Notes: generated by a model from the letters alone, not told the origin. A stretch of 64,000 nt of DNA from a virus (IMGVR_UViG_3300031758_000021:1-64000); one strand, 5' to 3'; positions 42,532 through 57,660 are shown, counted from the first letter of the stretch. Numbers and translations are program-made.

Positions 42532-43656
42532 ATGTCACTTAAACCACCTATTGTTTGTCCTCCAGATTGGTCAATACTTGCATTCAGAATTTCTGAATGT
42601 AAATTAGCAAGCGTTGTGAAAGGGGTAAATAAACTTGCTGCCTTAGACCTTAATAATTTATATATTCCGATAGCTGAACACACAGAAGGAACATTAACTC
42701 TTAAAGGAGGAACGGAGCGTTTACTTAACATTGATGATATTGCTGAATACGGCCCTCTTAATGAGCAGTTCAGCTTTGACGCATTACTTGCAGCTAACCC
42801 AAACATTTTTGATGACGGAACATCTCATGAATATTCATTATATGATGAAAACCTAAATTTCTTAGAGTCTTTATCATTTACTATTGATATAAATGATCCC
42901 GACTATAGTGACTTTCCAACAGCTCTTACTACCGCCTATGGTAATTCTACTGTAATCAAATCTAAAGTCACTTTTGATGCATCTACATCATTGACAACAG
43001 GTATATTAACTGTACGATCAATTACAAGAAACATTAAACTTCGCCACGTATTCACATTTGATACTAGTGGTGTTGACTTACCTTCGCCAGGAACTTTACT
43101 TGTGCCTTACACAAAATATCCTAAAGGAAGAGTTAAGTATATTTTAGTTTTTCCCGATTATGATAAAGTAGATGTTACAACTTGCGGATGCGCAAATTCA
43201 TCAGGTGATATGAAATCTAATCAAAAGTTTTTCCAATACGTTAATCGTGGAGAATATGATGAGGTGAATAATCCTGATACTAATGTAATACTTACAGTTG
43301 GTGCTACAAATGTTAATTGTGAATGGGATTATCCAGCAGTAACTGACCACATTGGATATCATTTTGGTGTTAATAGTTTAATGAAAGTTGATAATGGTAT
43401 TCCTTTTAGAGCTAACATAGAATATTTGAACGGTAAAGACATTCAGCTTGACGCCCCAGTTAACATAGCATACGATGGAGAATTAATTTCAAATGTATAC
43501 GGTCCTGCAACGCCAAGATGGAGAAACGTTGGGGATTTCTTATTCTTATCAGGAGCTACTGACATTGAAGATGCTGACCGTTGCTTTATAGAAACGATTA
43601 TACTTAAAAACCCACATACCTTTGATATACCGATAAGATATATGATTGGTAGATAA
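42532..43656 (+). CDS. Probable virion protein, unknown
   Basis: 374 aa, beta-rich, with few charged helices. A C-G-C-A pair occurs near residue 215. No family recognised. Repeated short beta segments (F-D-A-S-T-S-L-T-T-G, V-F-T-F-D-T-S-G) and its position shortly before the fibre genes suggest a baseplate or fibre-attachment protein. Confidence 0.55.
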   Translation: MSLKPPIVCPPDWSILAFRISECKLASVVKGVNKLAALDLNNLYIPIAEHTEGTLTLKGGTERLLNIDDIAEYGPLNEQFSFDALLAANPNIFDDGTSHEYSLYDENLNFLESLSFTIDINDPDYSDFPTALTTAYGNSTVIKSKVTFDASTSLTTGILTVRSITRNIKLRHVFTFDTSGVDLPSPGTLLVPYTKYPKGRVKYILVFPDYDKVDVTTCGCANSSGDMKSNQKFFQYVNRGEYDEVNNPDTNVILTVGATNVNCEWDYPAVTDHIGYHFGVNSLMKVDNGIPFRANIEYLNGKDIQLDAPVNIAYDGELISNVYGPATPRWRNVGDFLFLSGATDIEDADRCFIETIILKNPHTFDIPIRYMIGR

Positions 43657-43668
43657 TACTAATGAATT

Positions 43669-43986
43669 ATGGCTATTATTGCATCTAAATATTATCCTAT
43701 CTCTGACATATTTTTTAGAGATGGTGGTGTAAAACCTGTTAACCTAATACCAGGTGAATATATCATACACCATGATGAACCTTACATAACGGGTTTACAT
43801 ATTTTTAATTGGAGCCCAACATCTTGGTTAACAGTTGAAACCGTCACAGGACAAGTTATTAGGTTCCCTGCTACATCTTTAGTAGAAGGAGCAATTTATT
43901 ATTTGAAAATAAATAAACTTTGTGACGTTGGACCAAATTCTACCGAAACCCAGGTAATGGGGATTTCAACTTCTGAGCGCATATAG
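43669..43986 (+). CDS. Hypothetical small beta-rich protein
   Basis: 105 aa, beta-rich, with a segment G-Q-V-I-R-F-P-A-T-S-L-V-E-G-A-I-Y-Y that looks like a decoration or adaptor fold. Not recognised. 12 nt after the preceding virion-like gene and probably co-expressed with it. Confidence 0.55.
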   Translation: MAIIASKYYPISDIFFRDGGVKPVNLIPGEYIIHHDEPYITGLHIFNWSPTSWLTVETVTGQVIRFPATSLVEGAIYYLKINKLCDVGPNSTETQVMGISTSERI

Positions 43987-44033
43987 GCAGCTTTACCTTT
44001 ACCTTTTATTGTTTTCATACAGACTTCTATATT

Positions 44034-44043
44034 GATATATAGT
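44034..44043 (+). promoter_or_regulatory. Candidate late promoter motif before fibre cluster
   Basis: GATATATAGT, 17 nt before the ATG at 44061. Confidence 0.5.
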
Positions 44044-44060
44044 AAAAATAGTGTTGTGTC

Positions 44061-50765
<6,705 letters not shown>

Positions 50766-50778
50766 TAAATTATAAGAT

Positions 50779-51825
50779 ATGGCAACAGTTATTTTAACAT
50801 CAGCAACAACACGAGGTACCGCAAGAATGGTTACCTCAACTGAAGGGTTTCCACTAGATTCATGGGAAATAGACTGCCGCGACGGCGCGGGTGGTACGCC
50901 TACAGCAGCACAAGGTAATTTAAACGCGGGTGTTAATGTACAGGACACTTATGTAAGTGGACTTGATTTAACTACTAGAAGATGCGGTAGATATTTCATG
51001 GCTTTTGATACTACTGCTTTAACTGAAACAGCACAATCCGCAATCTTATGGGTTTTTAAACAAACCACAGGATTAAATAACGGAGATATCATCCCAGTTA
51101 AAGCAACTGCCCCAACAACTACAACTAATATTGTTGGTACTGATTATAATGCTATTTTTCAATATGAAACGGGTTATGCTATGAACGCCAACACCGTTGG
51201 CAATGTTGTAGATTATGCAGATAGCGTAACCACAGTTTGGAACAATGGTTGGAACGCAATTCCGCTGAATGCGGCAGCAGTTGCAGACCTTAACACTTTA
51301 GCGCAATTTAAGTTAGCACTTGTTGACTATACATATGATTACTTATACACAAGCCCCACGCCAGGAGACCCTGGAACAAGTGTTGGTAATGCAATAAACG
51401 GAGGTACAAACGCTCCGTATTTAGAAATAGAAACTGGGTTAGGACAATATGTATTAAGTATTGATCCAAATGCCACATTAAAAGTTAATTCAGTGCCAAA
51501 GGCTAACATAAGACTTGTTAATCGTGTAGGTGCTTATACATTTTTTAGAGCAACAACTGGAGGTGCAAATAGTTCATTGAATCCAGGATGTCAAATACCG
51601 TTTCCTGGAACAACTCCTTTATATTGTACAGTTCCATATACAAGTCTTGCAGTAGGAAATTTTGTTTTTAATGATTATTTACTAACTTCTCCATTTAACG
51701 GTGGCGATCTATGGTTTGCTTTGTGGTTTAGAATTGGTGATAACGGTTGGATTGATAGGTTATATCAAATATCAGCTACTGGCCAAATCACAAATATTTC
51801 TGCAGCTGGTGCTTGTCTATTCTAA
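50779..51825 (+). CDS. Fibre-cluster virion protein, DNRLRE-like
   Basis: 348 aa following the long fibre gene by 13 nt. Residues ~45-215 resemble the DNRLRE beta-sandwich: R-C-G-R-Y-F-M-A-F-D-T-T-A-L near residue 70, N-G-W-N-A-I-P-L-N near 150 and a closing A-P-Y-L-E-I-E-T-G near 215. The last ~125 residues are a second beta domain. Probably an accessory fibre or adhesin subunit. The family call is by eye. Confidence 0.55.
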   Translation: MATVILTSATTRGTARMVTSTEGFPLDSWEIDCRDGAGGTPTAAQGNLNAGVNVQDTYVSGLDLTTRRCGRYFMAFDTTALTETAQSAILWVFKQTTGLNNGDIIPVKATAPTTTTNIVGTDYNAIFQYETGYAMNANTVGNVVDYADSVTTVWNNGWNAIPLNAAAVADLNTLAQFKLALVDYTYDYLYTSPTPGDPGTSVGNAINGGTNAPYLEIETGLGQYVLSIDPNATLKVNSVPKANIRLVNRVGAYTFFRATTGGANSSLNPGCQIPFPGTTPLYCTVPYTSLAVGNFVFNDYLLTSPFNGGDLWFALWFRIGDNGWIDRLYQISATGQITNISAAGACLF

Positions 51826-51865
51826 TAAGAGTAAAACTATTAAGGATTAACTTAATATAAATAAC

Positions 51866-52444
51866 ATGACATACTATATACCAACGGGTGAATTTCCGTT
51901 ATACATTAATCCGTATTTAGTCTTGATGGAAAAAGCAGGATACGCCAGGGAAGAAGATCCTAATGTAGCAGACTTCTTATTATTGCCAGGAGGTGCTGAT
52001 ATTGGAATGAGAGATGGTCGAGATGAATATGAAATCTATCTTTACAATAAATACCGAGAATTAGAAAAACCTATTATAGGAATATGTAGAGGTTTGCAGT
52101 TAATGATTTATTTAAATGAAAAAGGACCAGGATTGCTTGAACACATTCCTGATTACACAAAAGAAATACTTCACACAACCATCACAGGTGATTGGAAAGG
52201 TGAAAGCGCTTGGCACACAACAGAACTTGGATTATTTGTAAATTCGCGACATCATCAAGGGATATTTCAAAAAGATGTATCTGAATATAAAGTTATAGAT
52301 ATGACAAGTGATAGAATCGTTGAAGCAATAGAGAATAAAGAAAGAAAAGAATTTGCAGTACAGTGGCACCCCGAACATTCGGAAATGAATGACACTCCTG
52401 CACAAGAATGGTTTATATGCAAGTTACACAAAATACTCAATTAG
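51866..52444 (+). CDS. Class I glutamine amidotransferase-like hydrolase (peptidase C26)
   Basis: 192 aa. Catalytic triad visible: nucleophile in G-I-C-R-G-L-Q (Cys about residue 74), and Q-W-H-P-E (His and Glu about residues 168 and 170); S-R-H-H-Q near 129-133 is typical of the gamma-glutamyl-GABA hydrolase (PuuD) branch. There is no partner synthetase domain, so it probably hydrolyses a gamma-glutamyl compound or releases ammonia. It sits between fibre genes and small unknown genes; its phage role is not clear to me. Confidence 0.82.
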   Translation: MTYYIPTGEFPLYINPYLVLMEKAGYAREEDPNVADFLLLPGGADIGMRDGRDEYEIYLYNKYRELEKPIIGICRGLQLMIYLNEKGPGLLEHIPDYTKEILHTTITGDWKGESAWHTTELGLFVNSRHHQGIFQKDVSEYKVIDMTSDRIVEAIENKERKEFAVQWHPEHSEMNDTPAQEWFICKLHKILN

Positions 52445-52449
52445 ATGCA

Positions 52450-52758
52450 ATGAAATTATATACCGTAGATAAACCGATACCAAATTGGGTCCTTGAGCAT
52501 AAAGAGGATATCTACCGTGATGTATTAATTCAATGTGAACAAAAACTCTTAAATCCCGACGGTTTTAATCGAGTAGAAGTTGCTTTACTTAAAACTGAAG
52601 CAGGAATAACAAAATTCATTATTAAAGATATCATAGGAATACTTGACTCACTTGAGCGTTCTATGTTATACTTTGCTGATGTTGAACAATACGAGCTTGC
52701 GGCAAGGTCGCGTGATTGTATTGAGAATTGGAAAAAGATAAATACAACATGCCAATAA
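52450..52758 (+). CDS. Hypothetical protein with UVR-like motif
   Basis: 102 aa from the ATG at 52450 (MKLYTVDKPI), 5 nt after the amidotransferase stop; in-frame ATGs at 52408 and 52417 would overlap that gene. The C-terminus (D-V-E-Q-Y-E-L-A-A-R-S-R-D) has the UVR pattern, as in the protein at 44061. Its last bases overlap the next start codon. Confidence 0.6.
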   Translation: MKLYTVDKPIPNWVLEHKEDIYRDVLIQCEQKLLNPDGFNRVEVALLKTEAGITKFIIKDIIGILDSLERSMLYFADVEQYELAARSRDCIENWKKINTTCQ

Positions 52759-53168
52759 CACTAACAGGAAGAAGTATAAACACCGGTAACGGTTCGCCAA
52801 TGATACCTATCGTTGCGAACAATCCTGCGTTTAAAGTAGCAATCGTATCAGTAGACGGAGCGCTGGAAGAAAAACCTAGAGCAAAATCCGATGCAGCTCA
52901 ACAAGACGCAATTAAAATAGGTGATTACATTTTTGGAGAAACTTTATCTGATACTCGAGAAAAAGGTGAAGAAGCCTCAGGAAAAGTATTGGTTGTGTTA
53001 AGAAGTGGTCAAGAAGTATCTGGTTATAAAGTACTTGATAAAAATGGTAAAGAAGTAATCATTGACCCAACTACTGCAGTAAGAGATAATCACAATGGCC
53101 AAATGGATGACGTAGTTGAAACATACGTCCTATCATATGAAAATTGGTTAGCAGAGTCAAAGAAATAA
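52749..53168 (+). CDS. Hypothetical protein
   Basis: 139 aa from the ATG at 52749; the upstream TTG (52728) lies inside the previous gene. A beta-rich segment (A-I-V-S-V-D-G, V-L-V-V-L-R-S-G-Q-E-V-S-G-Y-K-V) suggests a small beta-barrel. Not recognised. It overlaps the preceding gene by 10 nt and is followed by a composite promoter/terminator element. Confidence 0.6.
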   Translation: MPITLTGRSINTGNGSPMIPIVANNPAFKVAIVSVDGALEEKPRAKSDAAQQDAIKIGDYIFGETLSDTREKGEEASGKVLVVLRSGQEVSGYKVLDKNGKEVIIDPTTAVRDNHNGQMDDVVETYVLSYENWLAESKK

Positions 53169-53171
53169 ATT

Positions 53172-53187
53172 AAGTTGTTAATAACTT
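53172..53187. promoter_or_regulatory. Palindromic element of composite early promoter
   Basis: Full AAGTTGTTAATAACTT copy, with the -33 position 12 nt beyond its end. Confidence 0.6.
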
Positions 53188-53190
53188 TAG

Positions 53191-53220
53191 TCCTACAAAT
53201 TTTTATTTGTAGGATTTTTT
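53191..53220 (+). terminator. Terminator hairpin inside a promoter element
   Basis: TCCTACAAAT (53191-53200) pairs perfectly with ATTTGTAGGA (53205-53214), TTTT loop, then six T. It lies between the palindrome and the -7 box of the next promoter. Confidence 0.8.
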
Positions 53221-53231
53221 GTTTAATTTTA
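53200..53231 (+). promoter_or_regulatory. Early-type promoter
   Basis: TAATTTTA at 53224-53231 with standard spacing; the -33 box is TTTT and is part of the hairpin loop. 21 nt before the ATG at 53253. Confidence 0.6.
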
Positions 53232-53252
53232 ACTAATAATTAATTAATCACT

Positions 53253-54296
53253 ATGAGAAACCCAGATTCATTATTCAATCATTTAGTTACCTTTATCAAT
53301 TCTGTTGAAGAAGGGGAAATCTTTCAAGTATCTGATCTTATCAATAAGGTAGGACCACATGAAACTCCAAGTCGTTGGAAAAATTGGAATAACAATCCTT
53401 ACTATACAACTAGGAGTTATCTATCACATGTTAAAAACGTAGAGAAATTCATAACAAGAATTTCATACGGTAAATACAAAGTCATCAAACATTTTCCTGA
53501 TTGGTTTGACTTAGGTCATTTATTATTCTTACGTGGTTATGGTGGATATGACTGGGTGCAGGATGGCAATTACCGCAGAGAATTTCATAACAATTATAAA
53601 GGAATGACCGTTGCGGATATCCTTAATAAACTTGAAGGTAAAACTCCAGCGCCTGTAAAAAAATCACTTCCTAGATTATATAAAACTAATCGTCATGTAT
53701 ACAATCTTTTTATTAAACATGTGAATGCAAACGGACCTTTATTTTTTAGAAGTCAAAATGCTTTATACTGTTTTATAGAAGATTTAAAAAATCCTCAGAA
53801 TAAAAGATACCAAAAGAACGGTGCACCTTACTATGCCGGGGATAAAAACTACAGACCTATTATAGCACATTTAATTGCCGATGGTATCATTGAGCGTGGA
53901 AGTAATATAAATAATAGGTACACATTTAAAGTTAATCAAATTGCTTTAAAAGAACGCTACAGTGCCATCTATTTTACTACTGTAGAAAAAATTATTCCTA
54001 AAACTGAAAACTATATTGAAGATGTGAATAAAACTAATATCTCAATTTTAGCCGGAGAGGAATCTGAGTTCAAACCATCTACAGCAATTCCAGGTAATTC
54101 ACAGTCTACCACAGATTATACTGAAGTACTTAAACTTGCTGCTGCAGAGATCCACTTAACAAATGCAATTCGTGCGTTTCAGGCATGTTCTATAACAGAC
54201 CAACATATGAATGCCCGTCTGTATAATGTGCAAGCCTTGACTCAAGATATTCGCGCAGCAATCATTGACAAAAAAGAATTCTTAATTAACCGATAA
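53253..54296 (+). CDS. Hypothetical early protein
   Basis: 347 aa, not recognised. Residues ~1-75 and ~150-225 each look like a winged-helix unit (the second ends I-I-A-H-L-I-A-D-G-I-I-E-R-G followed by a Y-T-F-K wing), suggesting a DNA-binding protein. The C-terminus is helical. It carries a composite early promoter, unlike the structural genes. The next gene starts 3 nt later. Confidence 0.6.
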   Translation: MRNPDSLFNHLVTFINSVEEGEIFQVSDLINKVGPHETPSRWKNWNNNPYYTTRSYLSHVKNVEKFITRISYGKYKVIKHFPDWFDLGHLLFLRGYGGYDWVQDGNYRREFHNNYKGMTVADILNKLEGKTPAPVKKSLPRLYKTNRHVYNLFIKHVNANGPLFFRSQNALYCFIEDLKNPQNKRYQKNGAPYYAGDKNYRPIIAHLIADGIIERGSNINNRYTFKVNQIALKERYSAIYFTTVEKIIPKTENYIEDVNKTNISILAGEESEFKPSTAIPGNSQSTTDYTEVLKLAAAEIHLTNAIRAFQACSITDQHMNARLYNVQALTQDIRAAIIDKKEFLINR

Positions 54297-54299
54297 TAT

Positions 54300-54593
54300 A
54301 TGAACTACCAATTTCAATCTCCTTACGGTAATAGCCGTTACACATTACAAATTCAATACGGAACCTACAGAGAAGGTAACACATCTATGCAATTAATTGA
54401 TTGTGCTGATGGATTTCCTTTTGCTACTGCAACCGTTAACTTACCAGGTTTAACCGAAGGCGAAGTTGCCATCAAGAACTATTCAGAAAATGAAGGTGTC
54501 TTGGATTTTCTACTTGAAAATAACATTGTTGAATTACCTCACCGCTATGTTGCAAGTGGGTTTGTAAATATTCCTGTATGCAAACTGAAGTAA
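54300..54593 (+). CDS. DUF4313-like protein
   Basis: 97 aa. The centre (A-T-A-T-V-N-L-P-G-L, then I-K-N-Y-S-E-N) and the end (Y-V-A-S-G-F-V-N-I-P-V-C) match a small family I know as DUF4313, found on mobile elements; function is unknown. It overlaps the UvdE gene by 16 nt. Confidence 0.55.
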   Translation: MNYQFQSPYGNSRYTLQIQYGTYREGNTSMQLIDCADGFPFATATVNLPGLTEGEVAIKNYSENEGVLDFLLENNIVELPHRYVASGFVNIPVCKLK

Positions 54594-55552
54594 TTCCATT
54601 TGACAAAAGAATCGGCTATGCTTGTATTAATACACAGCTATCCGCTAAAGGTATCACAACTAACCGTGATGCCATTAAAAGAACTTTTACCACTAAAGGA
54701 TTACCTCACATCAGCAAACTTGCATTGGCAAATGTGACTGACCTACAAAAGGTAATTCATTGGAATGAAGAAAATGGAATTAAGTTTTATCGTATCTCTA
54801 GTGGATTATTTCCTTGGTGGACAGAATATAACTTTGAAGATTTACCAGACTGGCCCAAGATTAAAGGCATCTTGTTAAGTATTGGAAAAGACGCTACAAG
54901 ATTTAATCAGCGTTTGGAATTTCACCCAAGTCATTTTACAATTTTAGCTTCACCTACTGAGGCTACTGTTACTAAAGGTATGAAAGATCTTGAACAGCAT
55001 TCTCGTGTGTTTGATGAAATGGGATTAGAACCTTCTCATTGGAATTGTATAAACATACATGTGGGTGGTGCTTACGGTGATAAAGAATCCGCAACTCAAA
55101 GATGGTGTGATAACTTTTTAAAACTTTCAGAAAACTGTCGTAAAAGAGTCGTTGTGGAAAATGATGACAAAGCCAATATGTATTCGGTTGCGGATCTTTA
55201 TGAAATGATTTACTTAAAGGTTGGTGTTCCTATTACCTTTGATATTTTCCATCATACATTTTGTACTGGTGAATTATCTGCGCAGGCTGCTGCATCATTA
55301 GCCGCAGATACTTGGAAAGATGCTCCTCTTGTTATACACTGGAGTTCATCAAAACAATTATATGAATCTTATGACTCAAAATCAGTAGCACACGCTGACT
55401 ACATTTATGATGAACTAAATGATTGGGGAACTGCTGGCTGGTTTATGTGTGAATCCAAAGCCAAAGAATTAAGTATACAAGAATATTGGAAATCTGGCCC
55501 TCGCCCGCAAATAATTGTTAAAAAGAATGAAGAACAATTAGAACTTGCGTAA
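54578..55552 (+). CDS. uvdE: UV damage endonuclease UvdE
   Basis: TIM-barrel endonuclease that nicks DNA 5' to UV photoproducts and some other lesions. 324 aa, normal for the family. Signatures: R-I-G-Y-A-C-I-N (about residues 11-18), Y-R-I-S-S-G-L-F-P (about 62-70), L-E-F-H-P-S-H-F (about 112-119, metal His), N-I-H-V-G-G-A-Y-G-D (about 153-162), V-V-V-E-N-D-D (about 190-196, metal Glu), F-D-I-F-H-H-T-F-C (about 220-228), and V-I-H-W-S-S (about 254-259). All metal-site His/Glu/Asp positions look intact. Confidence 0.9.
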   Translation: MQTEVIPFDKRIGYACINTQLSAKGITTNRDAIKRTFTTKGLPHISKLALANVTDLQKVIHWNEENGIKFYRISSGLFPWWTEYNFEDLPDWPKIKGILLSIGKDATRFNQRLEFHPSHFTILASPTEATVTKGMKDLEQHSRVFDEMGLEPSHWNCINIHVGGAYGDKESATQRWCDNFLKLSENCRKRVVVENDDKANMYSVADLYEMIYLKVGVPITFDIFHHTFCTGELSAQAAASLAADTWKDAPLVIHWSSSKQLYESYDSKSVAHADYIYDELNDWGTAGWFMCESKAKELSIQEYWKSGPRPQIIVKKNEEQLELA

Positions 55553-55572
55553 ATATAACATTAAACTAACCT

Positions 55573-56817
55573 ATGAAAGATATCGCTGATTTTACTCGAC
55601 AGCTACATAATGTTGAGACTACTCCTGCTATCCAATTAGCATCTATGGGTCCAGCTCGACCTATGATGTTGGAACACCGTCAACTTTTTACAAGACTGTT
55701 TGGTACACCGGATATGCAAGCACATTATGTAACTACCAAGAAAACTTTTGACGCAAATAAATTAATTGAAAAAGTTGAGGCTGATGGTTGGGTTCGGTTA
55801 GCTACACAATTCTATTGTATAATTGAGGAAAATAAACACAAACCAACAGAATGCGTTTATGTAAGGGATAATATGTTGTTATTTTTTGGAATTAATTATC
55901 GTAAGAAAGAAGCAAATCAAAAAAGCGGTCCATATATGCTTGATGAACTTGAAGGAATTGCCGGAGATCTTGTTCAGACTGACCAATTAACTTTCCTTAC
56001 ACTATTTGATTCTAATTCTAAATATGATGATAAACCAATACTAAGTATTTCTGAGGCTCTTAAAGAAATGATTGTCCCTGATAGTACAAGTCCGTCTATT
56101 GGAATTATCTCTGTAGATAACGGTGATTTTTATGTAAAAAGATTTTCACTTGAAGGTAAGACACCAGATTTTACATACCCTGACTTACACTACGGTGAAG
56201 GCTTTGAGGAGTTTCATAAAAATCTGTTGGACCGTCTTGATAAGAATACCAAAGGTCTTGTTCTTTTACATGGAGATCCAGGCACAGGCAAGACACAATA
56301 CATAAGATTATTACTTAAAGAATTAGCTGTCTTAAACAAGTCAATCATATATGCGCCACCAAGTATCTCTGCAAATTTAACAGAACCTGCAATGATTGAG
56401 TTTATCAGTTCATGGATTATGGACGAGGAACGAGACTGCATCTTACTAATTGAAGATGCTGAACCATTATTAGAATCTCGAGATAATTCTGGAAGATCTA
56501 CTGGAATTAGCAATTTACTTAATATGACTGATGGTCTTCTTAACGATATTTTAGGTCTGACAGTAATTGCCACTTTTAATACTCAGATATCAAAAATTGA
56601 TAGCGCATTACTTAGGCCAAAACGTTTACTTGCCCGAAAAGAATTTAAGAAACTTCCAAAAGAAATGTTTGTGACATTAGCGGAAACATTAAAAATGGAC
56701 TTACCGGAAATTACTTATCCTGCATCACTTGCAGAGTTCTATTCATCAAACATTGAAAACACAGTCCTTACACACGGAGTCGTTGTTAAAGAAAATCGTT
56801 TAGGTTTCGGAAAGTAA
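55573..56817 (+). CDS. AAA+ ATPase
   Basis: 414 aa. Residues ~1-210 are unrecognised; the C-terminal half is an AAA+ module with Walker A G-D-P-G-T-G-K-T (about residues 235-242), Walker B C-I-L-L-I-E-D-A-E (about 288-296), sensor-1 I-A-T-F-N-T (about 334-339) and an L-R-P-K-R arginine-finger region (about 349-353). The form resembles FtsH/BCS1-like remodelers, but no protease or membrane domain is attached. It may remodel a protein or nucleoprotein complex; its partner is unknown. Confidence 0.85.
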   Translation: MKDIADFTRQLHNVETTPAIQLASMGPARPMMLEHRQLFTRLFGTPDMQAHYVTTKKTFDANKLIEKVEADGWVRLATQFYCIIEENKHKPTECVYVRDNMLLFFGINYRKKEANQKSGPYMLDELEGIAGDLVQTDQLTFLTLFDSNSKYDDKPILSISEALKEMIVPDSTSPSIGIISVDNGDFYVKRFSLEGKTPDFTYPDLHYGEGFEEFHKNLLDRLDKNTKGLVLLHGDPGTGKTQYIRLLLKELAVLNKSIIYAPPSISANLTEPAMIEFISSWIMDEERDCILLIEDAEPLLESRDNSGRSTGISNLLNMTDGLLNDILGLTVIATFNTQISKIDSALLRPKRLLARKEFKKLPKEMFVTLAETLKMDLPEITYPASLAEFYSSNIENTVLTHGVVVKENRLGFGK

Positions 56818-56820
56818 GCT

Positions 56821-56830
56821 GATATATAAA
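56821..56830 (+). promoter_or_regulatory. GATATATA motif before Hsp20
   Basis: GATATATAAA directly after the ATPase stop codon, 80 nt before the Hsp20 ATG, leaving a long 5' leader. Confidence 0.4.
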
Positions 56831-56837
56831 ATAGTTA

Positions 56838-56851
56838 AAACTCAAGGGTAC
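56838..56851 (+). repeat. Left arm of inverted repeat flanking Hsp20
   Basis: AAACTCAAGGGTAC; its exact reverse complement lies at 57348-57361, just after the Hsp20 gene. Confidence 0.75.
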
Positions 56852-56858
56852 AACTAAC

Positions 56859-56877
56859 GGCTTACCTTAAGGAAGCC
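56859..56877 (+). promoter_or_regulatory. Hairpin in Hsp20 leader
   Basis: GGCTTaCCTTAAGGAAGCC can fold into a short stem-loop about 34 nt before the ATG. Leader hairpins of small heat-shock genes are often temperature sensors, but this one does not cover the start codon. Confidence 0.3.
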
Positions 56878-56910
56878 AAAACATTAACTTTAAAAATAGA
56901 TTTTAGAACT

Positions 56911-57342
56911 ATGACGCACATTACAACAAGAGATTTGGATGAATTTGATATTCTATTCAAAAATTTTTTTAATAACGGATCATTATTTGCTCCTGTAATT
57001 GATAGACGCATTGGACATCCCGTAGACATTTACGAAAACGAAAGTGGTTTACATTTTGAAATTGCAGGAAGCGGTTTAACAAAAGATGACATAAACATTT
57101 TAATTGAGGGCGACGTATTAAGAGTTTCTTATACAAAACCCGAAGATGATAAATGTTGCGAAGTAAACGATTGTAAATATTATCATAGAGGTATAAGTAA
57201 AAAGTCTTTTAACTTAGGCTATCGCATTCCTCTTGCAAAATACAATTTAGGTAAGGCGGAAGCAGCAATGGAACATGGTTTATTAAGAATAGACATTCCT
57301 ATTACTAATGAAGCTAAACCTAAAACATTAAAAATTAAGTAA
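56911..57342 (+). CDS. Small heat-shock protein (Hsp20/IbpA family)
   Basis: ATP-independent chaperone that holds unfolding proteins. 143 aa, standard size. The alpha-crystallin domain spans residues ~45-140: P-V-D-I-Y-E-N-E-S-G-L at its start, I-A-G-S-G-L-T-K-D-D-I (the conserved L-P-G-x-x-x-x-D-I strand pair), R-G-I-S-K-K-S-F, and the closing M-E-H-G-L-L-R-I-D-I-P-I, equivalent to the A-x-x-x-x-G-V-L signature. A Cys-Cys pair sits in the loop near residue 85. Flanked by a 14-bp inverted repeat. Confidence 0.9.
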   Translation: MTHITTRDLDEFDILFKNFFNNGSLFAPVIDRRIGHPVDIYENESGLHFEIAGSGLTKDDINILIEGDVLRVSYTKPEDDKCCEVNDCKYYHRGISKKSFNLGYRIPLAKYNLGKAEAAMEHGLLRIDIPITNEAKPKTLKIK

Positions 57343-57347
57343 ACATA

Positions 57348-57361
57348 GTACCCTTGAGTTT
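57348..57361 (-). repeat. Right arm of inverted repeat flanking Hsp20
   Basis: GTACCCTTGAGTTT, exact reverse complement of 56838-56851. Confidence 0.75.
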
Positions 57362-57435
57362 ACTTTAACATATTAAATTAATACACTTGTAGGCAATTAG
57401 GCTAACAAATTAAAAACATAAAATGGAAGACCCCA

Positions 57436-57660
57436 GTGATAAAGAAAGTAAAACATGCAACCAAGAAGAACCTGGCGACCATAGTACTTATGATTGCAAC
57501 ATTCTTCAACCCGCTTGGATTCGATGCACTTTTCGCTCTTGTGATGAAGTGGACAGGTTCCTTTTGGATTACCGACGCTATTTTTTACTGCCTGTCAGCA
57601 TCATTCTTTGGACTATATTATTTATTGCGCAAGCGTGAAAGATATAAAATTCAAGATTGA
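57436..57660 (+). CDS. Small membrane protein, holin-like
   Basis: 74 aa from the GTG at 57436. A basic N-terminus (K-K-V-K-H-A-T-K-K-N) is followed by two hydrophobic segments at about residues 14-33 and 43-63, then a basic C-terminus, the layout of class II holins. An ATG at 57423 lies one frame away across a CCCC run; dropping one C would give a start M-E-D-P-V-I-K-K, so a base error or a +1 shift is possible. No endolysin is adjacent. Confidence 0.6.
   Translation: MIKKVKHATKKNLATIVLMIATFFNPLGFDALFALVMKWTGSFWITDAIFYCLSASFFGLYYLLRKRERYKIQD

Noticed and set aside
57423-57638. 71-aa frame starting at a good ATG
   Set aside because: The overlapping GTG-started frame has coherent transmembrane segments and basic ends, while this one has scattered composition; kept only as evidence for a possible base error.
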